From: Arthrobacter sp. efr-133-TYG-118
GTDB lineage: Bacteria; Actinomycetota; Actinomycetes; Actinomycetales; Micrococcaceae
Length of the DNA stretch: 35,290 bases
Direction: 5' to 3'
Assembly: GCF_030209755.1 (NCBI RefSeq)
Contig: NZ_JARVRH010000041.1
Location: 1-35,290, forward strand
Both the position numbers and the translations under genes were made by a program. Positions within the stretch are counted from its first letter, which is position 1. Every line of letters begins with the position of its first letter. Below the pieces are notes generated by a model. The model saw nothing but the letters and a program-made list of their open reading frames with translations. It was not told where the DNA came from and made no database searches. Shown in pieces: positions 1-7,381 of the stretch.

Positions 1-88
1 ACATATGTGAGCGGGCGTCGGGCCAATTGGGGGACATATGTGAGCGGGCGTCGGGCCAATTGGGGGACATATGTGAGCGGGCGTCGGG
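1..88. repeat. 33-bp tandem intergenic repeat (GTGAGCGGGCG family, cluster a)
   Basis: Two exact 33-bp units (1-33, 34-66) and a 22-bp partial third unit (67-88). Each begins acatatgtgagcgggcgtcg and ends in ccaattggggg. The array starts at the window edge and may continue upstream. The same core recurs near 6190-6415 and 10619-10786. There are no unique spacers, so it is not a CRISPR array. Seen directly. Confidence 0.95.
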
Positions 89-121
89 AAGGGGTGAGCG
101 GCGCGTAACACGCATGTGACG

Positions 122-137
122 CTTGACACGTGTTAGG
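122..137. promoter_or_regulatory. LacI-family operator, upstream copy
   Basis: Imperfect 16-bp palindrome cttgacacgtgttagg, two mismatches from the perfect copy at 154-169. Its centre is 32 bp (about three helical turns) from that of the second copy. It overlaps the TTGACA -35 box. Binding by the LacI protein encoded at 5053-6105 is inferred from the related site in front of that gene. Confidence 0.8.
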
Positions 138-152
138 TGATGGATTTACGCT
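123..152 (+). promoter_or_regulatory. Promoter of the fructoside operon
   Basis: A consensus -35 TTGACA (123-128) is followed after 18 bp by TACGCT (147-152), which fits TANNNT. One operator overlaps the -35 box and the other covers the expected transcription start, so bound repressor would block RNA polymerase. Prediction from sequence only. Confidence 0.65.
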
Positions 153-153
153 A

Positions 154-169
154 CCTAACACGTGTTAGG
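154..169. promoter_or_regulatory. LacI-family operator, perfect copy
   Basis: Perfect 16-bp palindrome cctaacacgtgttagg with the central CG typical of LacI-family operators. It lies just before the ribosome binding site (aggaagg) of the binding-protein gene. A related site lies before the lacI gene at 6148-6163. Confidence 0.85.
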
Positions 170-181
170 AAGGAATGAGAC

Positions 182-1600
182 ATGCCAGGAAGCAACGGGA
201 AGCTGCGTGAGATCTCACGCAGGACAGCCCTTGGTGCCTTGGGTGCGGGAATTGTCGGAGCAACAGTGGCGTCGTGGCCGCGGTTGACCGGAATGGACAT
301 CCCGGGCCGCGGGGACAACAGCCTCAGCATCGCCATCTTGGGAACCGCAGCGGACGCAGCCGCCCGCCAGCGGGTCATTGATGCGTTCGCGAAGGTGCAC
401 CCGGAAATCAAGGTGAAGGTCCAGGCCATCCAGGCCGCGGACTGGAAGGACTTTTTTACCAAGATCCTCACTATGGTGGCAGCAGGAACGCCACCGGATG
501 TGGTTTACGTGGCCACCGAAGGTGCCCAGCTCTTCGCCGAGAAACTGGCGCACCCCTTGGACGAGTACCTTCGCCGCGACGCCGCGGACATGAAGGAGTA
601 CTTCGCGGACGTCCACCCGAGCCTCGTGGAGGCGTTCATGTACAAGGGCAGCCTGTTCCAGCTTCCCATCGACTGGAACGCCGCCAACATGTACTACAAC
701 ACAGCTGCCCTGCAGCAAGCCGGGCTCGAGCGTCCCGCGGACAACTGGACCCAGGCCGATTTCCGCAACACACTCGCTGCCATGCGGAAAGCCAGGCCGC
801 AGGACTTCACTCCGTACTACTGGACCAACAGGCTCTTCGGCGGCGTGGTGCCCTGGCTCTATGCCAACGACACCAGCTTCCTCAAGGAGTCCAAGTCCAC
901 CGGCGGCGAATGGCTTTGGGACAGCTTCTACGCCCAGGATCCTTCGCGCGGACTGCGCTCCGGCGGCTACCAGTGGCTTGAGCCCAATGCCGATGACCCG
1001 AGGGTGTACGAGTCGTTCGACTACCTCCGCGGCCTCGTCAAGGATGGCCTCGGCGTCCGACCTGAAGAAGGCGGCGGAAATTCACTTGTCGGGCTGTTCG
1101 CCTCCAACAGGATCGGCATGACCCCGGCCGGCGGCTACTGGGTGGAAGGCCTCCACGAAGCCGGAATGAAGGAAGACGACTTCGACGTCCAGTTCTTCCC
1201 GCGCTGGCGCACCCAGCGGCACCAGTTCGGCACCGCCGGATACGCCATCATGAAGACCGCCAAGGACAAGGACGCGGCCTGGGAGTGGCTCAAGTTCGCT
1301 TCCAGCCTGGAAGCCATGCGCTTGGTCTTCCCGACGCCGAACACCACCCCCGCGCGCCGTTCCATGGTCAACGAGCAGTTGTACGCGGGACGCGGCCCCA
1401 AGCACTGGAAAGTCTTCTACGACACCCTGGACAAATTCCCCACCACAGGTCCCATTCCGGCACCGCCCCAGCAGGCCGCCGTCGAGACCGCACTGATGAA
1501 GAACGTATCCCTGGCCGTCAGCGGTGACGAGCGCCAGCTCAAGCAGGCCCTCGACTCCATGCAACGCGACCTTGAGATCGCCTTGAGGAGGCAGGCATGA
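182..1600 (+). CDS. ABC sugar transporter, extracellular binding protein (Tat-exported)
   Basis: 472 aa, family 1 extracellular solute-binding protein (MalE/UgpB type), expected to capture a fructose-containing oligosaccharide outside the membrane and hand it to the two permeases that follow. The N-terminus carries a twin-arginine signal (S-R-R-T-A-L at residues 12-17, then a hydrophobic stretch to about 33) and no lipobox cysteine, so Tat export is likely. The start ATG at 182 has an aggaagg Shine-Dalgarno. The stop overlaps the next start (ATGA), indicating translational coupling. Substrate is inferred from the linked GH32 gene and LacI regulator. No ATP-binding subunit is encoded here; a shared MsiK-like ATPase elsewhere is probable, as is common in actinobacteria. 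Confidence 0.88.
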   Translation: MPGSNGKLREISRRTALGALGAGIVGATVASWPRLTGMDIPGRGDNSLSIAILGTAADAAARQRVIDAFAKVHPEIKVKVQAIQAADWKDFFTKILTMVAAGTPPDVVYVATEGAQLFAEKLAHPLDEYLRRDAADMKEYFADVHPSLVEAFMYKGSLFQLPIDWNAANMYYNTAALQQAGLERPADNWTQADFRNTLAAMRKARPQDFTPYYWTNRLFGGVVPWLYANDTSFLKESKSTGGEWLWDSFYAQDPSRGLRSGGYQWLEPNADDPRVYESFDYLRGLVKDGLGVRPEEGGGNSLVGLFASNRIGMTPAGGYWVEGLHEAGMKEDDFDVQFFPRWRTQRHQFGTAGYAIMKTAKDKDAAWEWLKFASSLEAMRLVFPTPNTTPARRSMVNEQLYAGRGPKHWKVFYDTLDKFPTTGPIPAPPQQAAVETALMKNVSLAVSGDERQLKQALDSMQRDLEIALRRQA

Positions 1601-2568
1601 GCACGGCAACCAACGGCATGTCCACCAAACGCCGAAACGGCGCGGGGTTCAAACGCCGAAACGGCGCCGCAGCGAAAAGTCAACAAGCAAAGGGGAAGCA
1701 GCGTCAGCGCTGGCTGCCCTGGGCGTTCCTGGCCCCCACCATCCTGGGCATGGGGCTGTTCACGCTCGTGCCGATCGTGGCGTCCGTGGTCCTCGCGTTC
1801 TTCCGCTGGGACATTATTTCCGCGCCAAGCTTCGTCGGGTTCGACAACTTCGCCGAAGTGGTCCAGGACCCCACGGTCCGGGTGTCGTTCCTGAACACGA
1901 TCATGTTTGTGGTGGTCGCCGTGGCGTTGCAGCTCGGCCTCGCGTTGGCGCTGGCGATCATGGTGCAGGAGAAGCTTCCGGCCTGGCTTCGCGTCTTCTT
2001 CCGCAGCGCCTTCTTCTTCCCGCTGATCCTGTCCGCGGCGTCGGTGTCCATCTTCATGCGCTACCTGTTCAACGAACAATTCGGCGTGGTCAACTGGCTT
2101 TTATCTTTCGTCGGCGTCCCCGCCGTCCCGTGGCTGACGACGCCGGCCGGTTCTGCCGCCGTCGTCATCCTCGTGTACGTGTGGCAGAACTTCGGGTTCT
2201 CGTTCCTGCTATTCATCGGCGGCCTTGCGTCCATCCCGACGGAAACGTACGAGGCTGCGTCGATCGACGGCGCGACGGGCTGGCGCAAACACCTCCACGT
2301 GACGCTGCCTCTCCTGAGTCCCACCACCCTGGTGGCGTCGGTCATGGCGATCATCAACGCCCTGCAAGTGTTCGACCAGCCCTACGTCCTGACCCGCGGC
2401 GGCCCCGGCGACTCCACGCGCACCGCGGTGATGGTCATCTTCGAGTCGGCGTTCCAGCGCCTCGAGTTCGGCCAGGCCTCGGCGATCGGCGTCATCCTCA
2501 CGCTGATCATCATGGCCATCACAGCCGCCCAGTTCCGGCTCAGCAAACGATTCGTCTTCTACCAGTAA
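1597..2568 (+). CDS. ABC sugar transporter permease (MalF type)
   Basis: 323 aa, binding-protein-dependent transport inner-membrane component. About six hydrophobic segments begin near residue 43 (WAFLAPTILGMGLF). The EAA loop (E-A-A-S-I-D-G-A, from about residue 219), which docks the ATPase, is intact. The start ATG overlaps the preceding stop by 4 nt and follows a gaggag Shine-Dalgarno. The cytoplasmic N-terminus is unusually basic and holds a duplicated KRRNGA peptide encoded by an exact 18-bp DNA repeat (1626-1643 and 1650-1667). It pairs with the next permease to form the channel. Confidence 0.9.
   Translation: MSTATNGMSTKRRNGAGFKRRNGAAAKSQQAKGKQRQRWLPWAFLAPTILGMGLFTLVPIVASVVLAFFRWDIISAPSFVGFDNFAEVVQDPTVRVSFLNTIMFVVVAVALQLGLALALAIMVQEKLPAWLRVFFRSAFFFPLILSAASVSIFMRYLFNEQFGVVNWLLSFVGVPAVPWLTTPAGSAAVVILVYVWQNFGFSFLLFIGGLASIPTETYEAASIDGATGWRKHLHVTLPLLSPTTLVASVMAIINALQVFDQPYVLTRGGPGDSTRTAVMVIFESAFQRLEFGQASAIGVILTLIIMAITAAQFRLSKRFVFYQ
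1626..1667. repeat. 18-bp duplicated palindrome inside the permease gene
   Basis: caaacgccgaaacggcgc occurs exactly twice (1626-1643, 1650-1667) with a 24-bp period. Each copy contains the small hairpin cgccg-aaa-cggcg and encodes KRRNGA. The frame is kept. Confidence 0.9.
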
Positions 2569-2576
2569 GGCCCGCC

Positions 2577-3464
2577 ATGACTACAACCTCAACCCAGCGC
2601 GCCGCCGTCGATCGCTTGGCTCCCCAACGGCCGGCGCCCCGCAAGAAGCGGAACTGGAGCATGGCGGGACGAATCGTGCTGCTCCTGATCGCGTCCGTCC
2701 TCATCCTCGGTCCGGTGCTGTGGACCCTGTCCACCTCGCTGCGGCCACCTGCGGAATCGTTCCAGCTGCCGCCGTCGTTCCTTCCGCTCAACCCCGATTT
2801 CTCGTCCTACGACCAGGTCTTCAAGCAACTCAACATCATGCTTCTGGTCCTCAACAGCGCGCTCGTGACGGGGCTGATCGCCCTCGGGCAGATGTTCACG
2901 GCGGCGCTCGCCGGCTACGCGTTCGCGAACCTCAAGTTCCGGGGCCGCGGGGCACTGTTCTCGATTGTGCTGGCCACCATGATGGTCCCGGCGCAGGTGA
3001 CGATCGTTCCGGTCTTCATGCTGATCCGCGGCATCGGTTTGTCCGATACGCTCCTCGCGCTGATCCTTCCGGCGATCCCGACGGCGTTCGGCACCTTCCT
3101 GATGCGCCAGTACTTCCTGGGGCTGCCAAGTGATTTGGGCGAGGCCGCCGCGATCGACGGCGCCTCGCCGTGGCGGACGTTCCGTTCCGTGTATGCGCCG
3201 CTGGCGATGCCGGGCATGGCGATCGTGGGCATCCTGGCCTTCAACTACCACTGGAACGAGTTCTTCCGCCCGCTCATCCTGACCATCTCCGAGCAGAACT
3301 TCACGCTCCCGCTGGGCCTGGTGTCTCTGCAGGGCAACCTCGGCACCGGCAGCATCTCCGTGGTGCTGGCAGGCGTGATCCTCTCCATGATTCCCGCCTT
3401 GGTGGTGTTCATGTTCGGCCAGCGCGCATTGCGTGACGGACTCACCGCCGGCACCGGCAAATAG
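2577..3464 (+). CDS. ABC sugar transporter permease (MalG type)
   Basis: 295 aa, second inner-membrane component. The frame is open far upstream, but ATG 2577, 8 bp after the previous stop, is the sensible start because it gives MTTTSTQ followed by a basic stretch and the first membrane helix. The EAA loop (G-E-A-A-A-I-D-G-A, around residue 189) is conserved and the C-terminus has the usual FGQRALRDGLTAG ending. It acts with the 1597-2568 product. The Shine-Dalgarno is weak (taagg), so coupling to upstream translation is probable. Confidence 0.9.
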   Translation: MTTTSTQRAAVDRLAPQRPAPRKKRNWSMAGRIVLLLIASVLILGPVLWTLSTSLRPPAESFQLPPSFLPLNPDFSSYDQVFKQLNIMLLVLNSALVTGLIALGQMFTAALAGYAFANLKFRGRGALFSIVLATMMVPAQVTIVPVFMLIRGIGLSDTLLALILPAIPTAFGTFLMRQYFLGLPSDLGEAAAIDGASPWRTFRSVYAPLAMPGMAIVGILAFNYHWNEFFRPLILTISEQNFTLPLGLVSLQGNLGTGSISVVLAGVILSMIPALVVFMFGQRALRDGLTAGTGK

Positions 3465-3489
3465 CTTCTACTTCCCTGAAAGGACTTCG

Positions 3490-4935
3490 ATGACGGACCT
3501 CATTTCCTCCGCCCCTGCACTTGCGGCGGCTGCCACCCACCCGGACCCGGCTTTCCCGCGCTTCCACCCCCGCCCGGCGCAAGGCTGGATCAACGACCCC
3601 AACGGCATCAGCTACATCAACGGCCGCTACCACGTGTTCTTCCAGTTCAACCCGGAATCGGCACGGCACCACAGGATCCAATGGGGGCACGTCAGCTCCC
3701 CGGACCTGGTCCACTGGGATGAGCACCCGGTCGCGCTCCGCCCCCAGGACGGCGGGCCGGATGAGTTCGGTTGCTGGACCGGCGTGGTGACCGACGACGG
3801 CGGCGTCCCCACCGCTGCGTACTCCGGCGTGCGGGGCGACGGCGGGCACTCGCAAGTGGTGATTTCCCGGGGCTCCGCGGACCTGGTGACCTGGGAACAG
3901 GATGGCCACATTGCCGCTTCCATGCCGGGCGATGGCCTGGTCACGGCCGTGCGCGACCCCTTCATCTTCCACTTCAACGGCAAACGCTACGCCATGCAGG
4001 GCGCCGGGCTGGCCAATGGACATGCTGCCCTGCTCCTGTACACGGTGGAGGACATGTCCGACTGGAAGTACCAAGGCATTTGGCTGACCACCGAAAACCC
4101 CGTGGCGGCCACGCACACTCCGGCCGAAATCTGGGAGTGCCCGCAACTGGTTCAGGTGCCGTCCGACGGGGTGCTCTCCGACGGAGTGCCTTCCGACGGG
4201 GTGCCGACCGACGAGGGCGACACCTGGGTCATGATGTTCTCGTTGTGGCTCTCCGGTGACGACCATGAGCACGCCAACGGAGTGGGCCACCTGATCGGCT
4301 CGCTCGCCGAGGACCCGTCCACGGGGCTACCGGTGTTCGTCCCGCGTTCCGGCGGCAGGTCCGACCTTGGCCGGGATTTCTATGCTCCCCAGATCGTTCA
4401 GCTGGATTCTGCGTCCGGGCCTGGGTCGACGCCGCGGGCCCTGCTGTGGGGATGGGCCAACGAAGGCCCGGGTCGTGATGGCCGACGCGGCCGTTCACAA
4501 GACGAGATCGATACCGCAGGCTGGGCGGGCGTATTAACCCACCCGCGCTTCCTCTCGGTTGAGGACGGTGCATTGGTGGCTACTCCTGTCCCGCAGATCG
4601 AGGCGTATCGGGCTGCTGTGCTTGCGGGCGGGGCGTCCGGGTCCGTTGCCTTGCCGCCATTTGCCGAGGCTGTTGTGAAGGCTGGGACTGTTGGAGGAGC
4701 TGGTGAGGTTCGGCTGGTCCTGGCCTCCGGCGCGGAACAGCAAGTCGTGTTTGCGGGGGCGTTGTCCGAGGGCGAGGAACTCCGCATCTTCGTCGATGCT
4801 TCCTTGGTGGAGGTGTATCGGAAGGGATCCGTGGCCACAACACTCCGTGCCTACCCTGCCTTGGGCGAGGAATGGGTCCTTGAGCTTCCCGAAGGTGCGG
4901 CGGCGGACGTCTGGGAACTGAAGCTGCCCGAATAG
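3490..4935 (+). CDS. Glycoside hydrolase family 32, intracellular beta-fructosidase
   Basis: 481 aa. GH32 enzymes hydrolyse sucrose, fructo-oligosaccharides or levan-type beta-fructosides with retention. All three signature motifs are present: W-I-N-D-P-N-G with nucleophile D36, R-D-P with transition-state residue D156, and E-C with acid/base E216. A C-terminal beta-sandwich module follows. No signal peptide is seen, so it should act on sugars imported by the preceding transporter. ATG 3490 is chosen over an ATG at 3433 because it has a gaaagga Shine-Dalgarno and does not overlap the permease. A 15-bp tandem repeat sits just after the E-C motif. Whether sucrose or a fructan is preferred cannot be read from the sequence. 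Confidence 0.93.
   Translation: MTDLISSAPALAAAATHPDPAFPRFHPRPAQGWINDPNGISYINGRYHVFFQFNPESARHHRIQWGHVSSPDLVHWDEHPVALRPQDGGPDEFGCWTGVVTDDGGVPTAAYSGVRGDGGHSQVVISRGSADLVTWEQDGHIAASMPGDGLVTAVRDPFIFHFNGKRYAMQGAGLANGHAALLLYTVEDMSDWKYQGIWLTTENPVAATHTPAEIWECPQLVQVPSDGVLSDGVPSDGVPTDEGDTWVMMFSLWLSGDDHEHANGVGHLIGSLAEDPSTGLPVFVPRSGGRSDLGRDFYAPQIVQLDSASGPGSTPRALLWGWANEGPGRDGRRGRSQDEIDTAGWAGVLTHPRFLSVEDGALVATPVPQIEAYRAAVLAGGASGSVALPPFAEAVVKAGTVGGAGEVRLVLASGAEQQVVFAGALSEGEELRIFVDASLVEVYRKGSVATTLRAYPALGEEWVLELPEGAAADVWELKLPE
4156..4215 (+). repeat. 15-bp tandem repeat in the GH32 gene
   Basis: Four consecutive 15-bp units (4156, 4171, 4186, 4201) of the form gtgccgtccgacggg, each one to four bases different, encode VPSDG-VLSDG-VPSDG-VPTDE. 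It lengthens a loop after the catalytic E-C motif and is likely to vary in copy number between strains. Confidence 0.92.
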
Positions 4936-4968
4936 GCGGCAGGCCGCCGTCGTGGTTTCCCCACTTTT

Positions 4969-5048
4969 GACCACTTTTGGCCGGTGTCGCAGTCCGGGAT
5001 CCCTGTATTTCCGCGGATTCCTGGGCGGCGGTCCGGCCAAAAGTGGTC
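4969..5048. terminator. Long palindrome between convergent genes
   Basis: Perfect 16-bp inverted repeat gaccacttttggccgg (4969-4984) and its complement (5033-5048) around a 48-bp loop, between the converging GH32 and lacI genes. A smaller GC hairpin (4935-4948) overlaps the GH32 stop. No U-tract, so Rho-independent termination is uncertain; it may be a dispersed palindromic repeat serving as a bidirectional terminator. Confidence 0.6.
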
Positions 5049-5052
5049 GGAT

Positions 5053-6105
5053 TCAGCGGGCGGGAATGGGCCCGGTGGACTCACGGACCACCAAACGGCA
5101 GGGAACCATGGTTTCCAGATGGCCGTTGCCTCCCGCCGTCGGCCGCTGGACCGGGTCCTCAATCTGCTCCAGCAGCATGCTCATCGCGGCCGCGCCCATT
5201 TCCCGCAGGGGAAGAGCCATGGTGGTGAGCGCGGGAACCATGGTGGCCGCGATGCGGAACTCGTCGTCGTAACCAATGATCGAGAGGTCGCGCGGTACGG
5301 CCAGGCCCAGGCGCGCCGCAGCCAGGGCGACACCGACGGCGAGCCGGTCGTTGGCGCACACAATCGCCGTCGGCCGCTCGCTGGCGGAGAGCAGTCCCAT
5401 GGCGCCATGGAAGCCGTCGTTGATGTCCCAACCGGCCATGAACACGCGGTCTTCGCGAACGGGGATGGCGGCTTTGGCCATTGCTTCCCGATGCCCCACG
5501 ATGCGCAAGGGCACAGCCGGTGAGGTGGCGGCGCCGGCAAGGAACGCGATATCGCGATGGCCCAGCTGCAGCAAGTGCTCGGTGGCTTCCCGACCGCCGG
5601 AAACCTCGTCCGGGATCACGTGGTGCAGCTGCGGGGTGGGACTGTTGTCGAAACAGTTGGCCAGCACGGAGGGGACCCGCAGCATGCCATGGGGTACGTC
5701 GAGTGGCTTCAAGCCGACTGTGACGTACATCAGCCCGTCCACTTGCCGGTCCAGCAGGGTCTCGACGGCGCTCTCGTCACGGGAGGCGTCGCGCTCGGTG
5801 TCCATGACGACGGTGACAAAGCCGTGGGCGCGGGCGACGTCGTCGGCGCCACCAATGATGTTGCCATCGAACGGGCTCACCACCACCTCGTCCGACACGA
5901 TGCCGATCACGCGCGTGCGCTGGTTCCGCAGACTCAGGGCGATGGCGTTGGGGGAGTAGTTGAGGTCCGCAGCGGCTTGCCGGATACGGTCCTGGCTTTC
6001 CTTGGCGACGTTGCCGTCTCCCCGGCCGTTGAGCACCAGCGACACCGCACTCCGCGAGACGCCCGCCCGTTTGGCGACGTCGAGTGCTGTGGCCTTGCGC
6101 TGCAT
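5053..6105 (-). CDS. LacI-family transcriptional repressor
   Basis: 350 aa. Residues 4-58 form the LacI helix-turn-helix and hinge (T-A-L-D-V-A-K-R-A-G-V-S-R-S-A-V-S-L-V-L-N-G...), followed by a periplasmic-binding-protein-like effector domain. The ATG has a strong ggagga Shine-Dalgarno. It converges with the GH32 operon. The same palindrome type lies in front of that operon (122-137, 154-169) and in front of lacI (6148-6163), so it probably represses the operon and itself until an imported fructoside or derivative binds. Confidence 0.92.
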   Translation of the reverse strand: MQRKATALDVAKRAGVSRSAVSLVLNGRGDGNVAKESQDRIRQAAADLNYSPNAIALSLRNQRTRVIGIVSDEVVVSPFDGNIIGGADDVARAHGFVTVVMDTERDASRDESAVETLLDRQVDGLMYVTVGLKPLDVPHGMLRVPSVLANCFDNSPTPQLHHVIPDEVSGGREATEHLLQLGHRDIAFLAGAATSPAVPLRIVGHREAMAKAAIPVREDRVFMAGWDINDGFHGAMGLLSASERPTAIVCANDRLAVGVALAAARLGLAVPRDLSIIGYDDEFRIAATMVPALTTMALPLREMGAAAMSMLLEQIEDPVQRPTAGGNGHLETMVPCRLVVRESTGPIPAR

Positions 6106-6147
6106 GCGGGCTCCTCCGGCTGTGTTTCGGTATCTTGCTGCATTCTA

Positions 6148-6163
6148 CCTAACGCGTGTGAGG
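6148..6163. promoter_or_regulatory. LacI-family operator before the repressor gene
   Basis: cctaacgcgtgtgagg, a degenerate copy of the perfect operator at 154-169, centred about 50 bp before the lacI start. It suggests autoregulation. Confidence 0.7.
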
Positions 6164-6187
6164 GGTGGCCCGCGCTGTGTTCCCCAG

Positions 6188-6415
6188 CCCGACGCTCGCT
6201 CACATATATGGCCTTTCAGAGGAACCCCCGCTCACATCAGGTGAGCGAGCGTTTGCCGAAAACACCCCAAAGGTGAGCGAGCGTTTGGGGGCCTGTGTGT
6301 CAGAGGAACGCCCGCTCATATATGTGGCCTTCCAGCCCGACGCTCGCTCACATATATGGCCTTCCAGCCGAACGCTCGTGCAGATATACCCCCTTCCAGC
6401 CGAACGTTGACGTCC
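6188..6415. repeat. Cluster of GTGAGCGGGCG-family repeats (cluster b)
   Basis: The 362-bp gap between lacI and the lipoprotein gene is largely filled by seven or eight degenerate units in both orientations. Examples are gacgctcgctcacatatatg near 6191, gtgagcgagcgtttg near 6241 and 6273, and gacgctcgctcacatatatg again near 6339. A hairpin (gctcac-atcag-gtgagc) lies near 6230-6246. A tail reading ggccttycag follows several units. Confidence 0.85.
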
Positions 6416-6467
6416 CCACCAACGCGGTATCGTTGGGCGTGCCGGGCAGTACCGGTGTTTCTGATCT

Positions 6468-7301
6468 ATGGGGGTGGGTCCGATTTTTTCCTTGCGCCAA
6501 ATGGCTACGATCGTGCTGGCAGCGGCGGTGGCGTTGAGTCTCAGCGCGTGCGTGTTCGATGTAACTGCCGCGAGACCGCTGGCCCAAGCCGGGACGTCCT
6601 CCGCCCCTCCGACCTCCAAGCCATCCGCGACACCCAGCGCGAGCAGTAGTACCCAAATGCAGGTCCAATCGTCGCAGGAGCTGCAGGCGTTGCTCGGCAA
6701 CCTCCGTGCTCCCGACGGCGTGATGTCGCAGCTCATTGATGAGGCAGCGATTCAGGACATGCAGGATTCGATGGCAGTCGGGCCCGCCGACATGACCACC
6801 GATCCCGCCAAATGCCGGGACCTCCTGAAGGCGGGAGAGCTGGTCGACTACAGAATCCCGACGGCGGCCGCGGTGCTGGGGCCCCAGGCGAATATGTCCG
6901 TCATCATGGCGTCATCCGACGACTCCGGCTATTTCTGGCAGGGCATGTACAGCATCGACAAAGTTCTCGGATATTGCACCGAGGTGACTATTACCTCGGG
7001 GAATCAAAACGTGCATTCGTCCCTGACGCGGTTGAATATGGATCTTCACGGCTCGAAGTCGTTCACCTACGTCACCACTATCACCGGTTCCGGGTCGCCG
7101 ATCCATGTGCTTCGTATGGTCACCATGAGCGGAAACCTGTTCGTCACGGGCGTCCACCCGCTGCCGGATGCGCAGCCCACGGACGCGGTCATCCGTGAGC
7201 TCAGCAGTTACGTCAACGCGATCGTTGACCATGCCGGCGATCGAGTGCCAGGCACTCCCTCCACAAAGCAGCCGACGACTCCAGCCGGCGCCCCGGCCTA
7301 G
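6468..7301 (+). CDS. Putative lipoprotein of unknown function
   Basis: 277 aa. A lipoprotein signal is visible: a basic residue at R10, a hydrophobic stretch, then L-S-L-S-A-C with the modified cysteine at C28. A Ser/Thr/Pro-rich linker (about 36-62) leads to a globular domain containing C107 and C161, which could form a disulfide. I do not recognise the family; the fold length and placement resemble the PknH-type sensor domain, but this is only an impression. The start is uncertain: ATG 6468 is the first possible codon after an in-frame stop, and GTG 6474 or ATG 6501 are alternatives; none has a clear Shine-Dalgarno. It is monocistronic, followed by a GC-rich palindrome. Confidence 0.7.
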   Translation: MGVGPIFSLRQMATIVLAAAVALSLSACVFDVTAARPLAQAGTSSAPPTSKPSATPSASSSTQMQVQSSQELQALLGNLRAPDGVMSQLIDEAAIQDMQDSMAVGPADMTTDPAKCRDLLKAGELVDYRIPTAAAVLGPQANMSVIMASSDDSGYFWQGMYSIDKVLGYCTEVTITSGNQNVHSSLTRLNMDLHGSKSFTYVTTITGSGSPIHVLRMVTMSGNLFVTGVHPLPDAQPTDAVIRELSSYVNAIVDHAGDRVPGTPSTKQPTTPAGAPA

Positions 7302-7360
7302 CCGGCCGGCCCAGGAACCCGGCCCGGCCGGCCGGGCGGCGGCGCCCCACTCGAGCCGGC
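7302..7360. terminator. GC-rich palindromic spacer
   Basis: The spacer between the lipoprotein gene and menC is almost pure G/C and holds the 16-bp perfect palindrome gcccggccggccgggc (7322-7337) plus overlapping ggccggcc stretches. It can fold strongly but lacks a T-tract, so termination is only possible, not shown. Confidence 0.4.
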
Positions 7361-7369
7361 GCCCCACGC

Positions 7370-7375
7370 TACAGT
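7370..7375 (+). promoter_or_regulatory. -10 box of menC, probable leaderless mRNA
   Basis: TACAGT followed by exactly 6 nt and the ATG at 7382, with no Shine-Dalgarno. This is the TANNNT-N6-RTG pattern typical of leaderless actinobacterial transcripts. Confidence 0.6.
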
Positions 7376-7381
7376 GAAACC

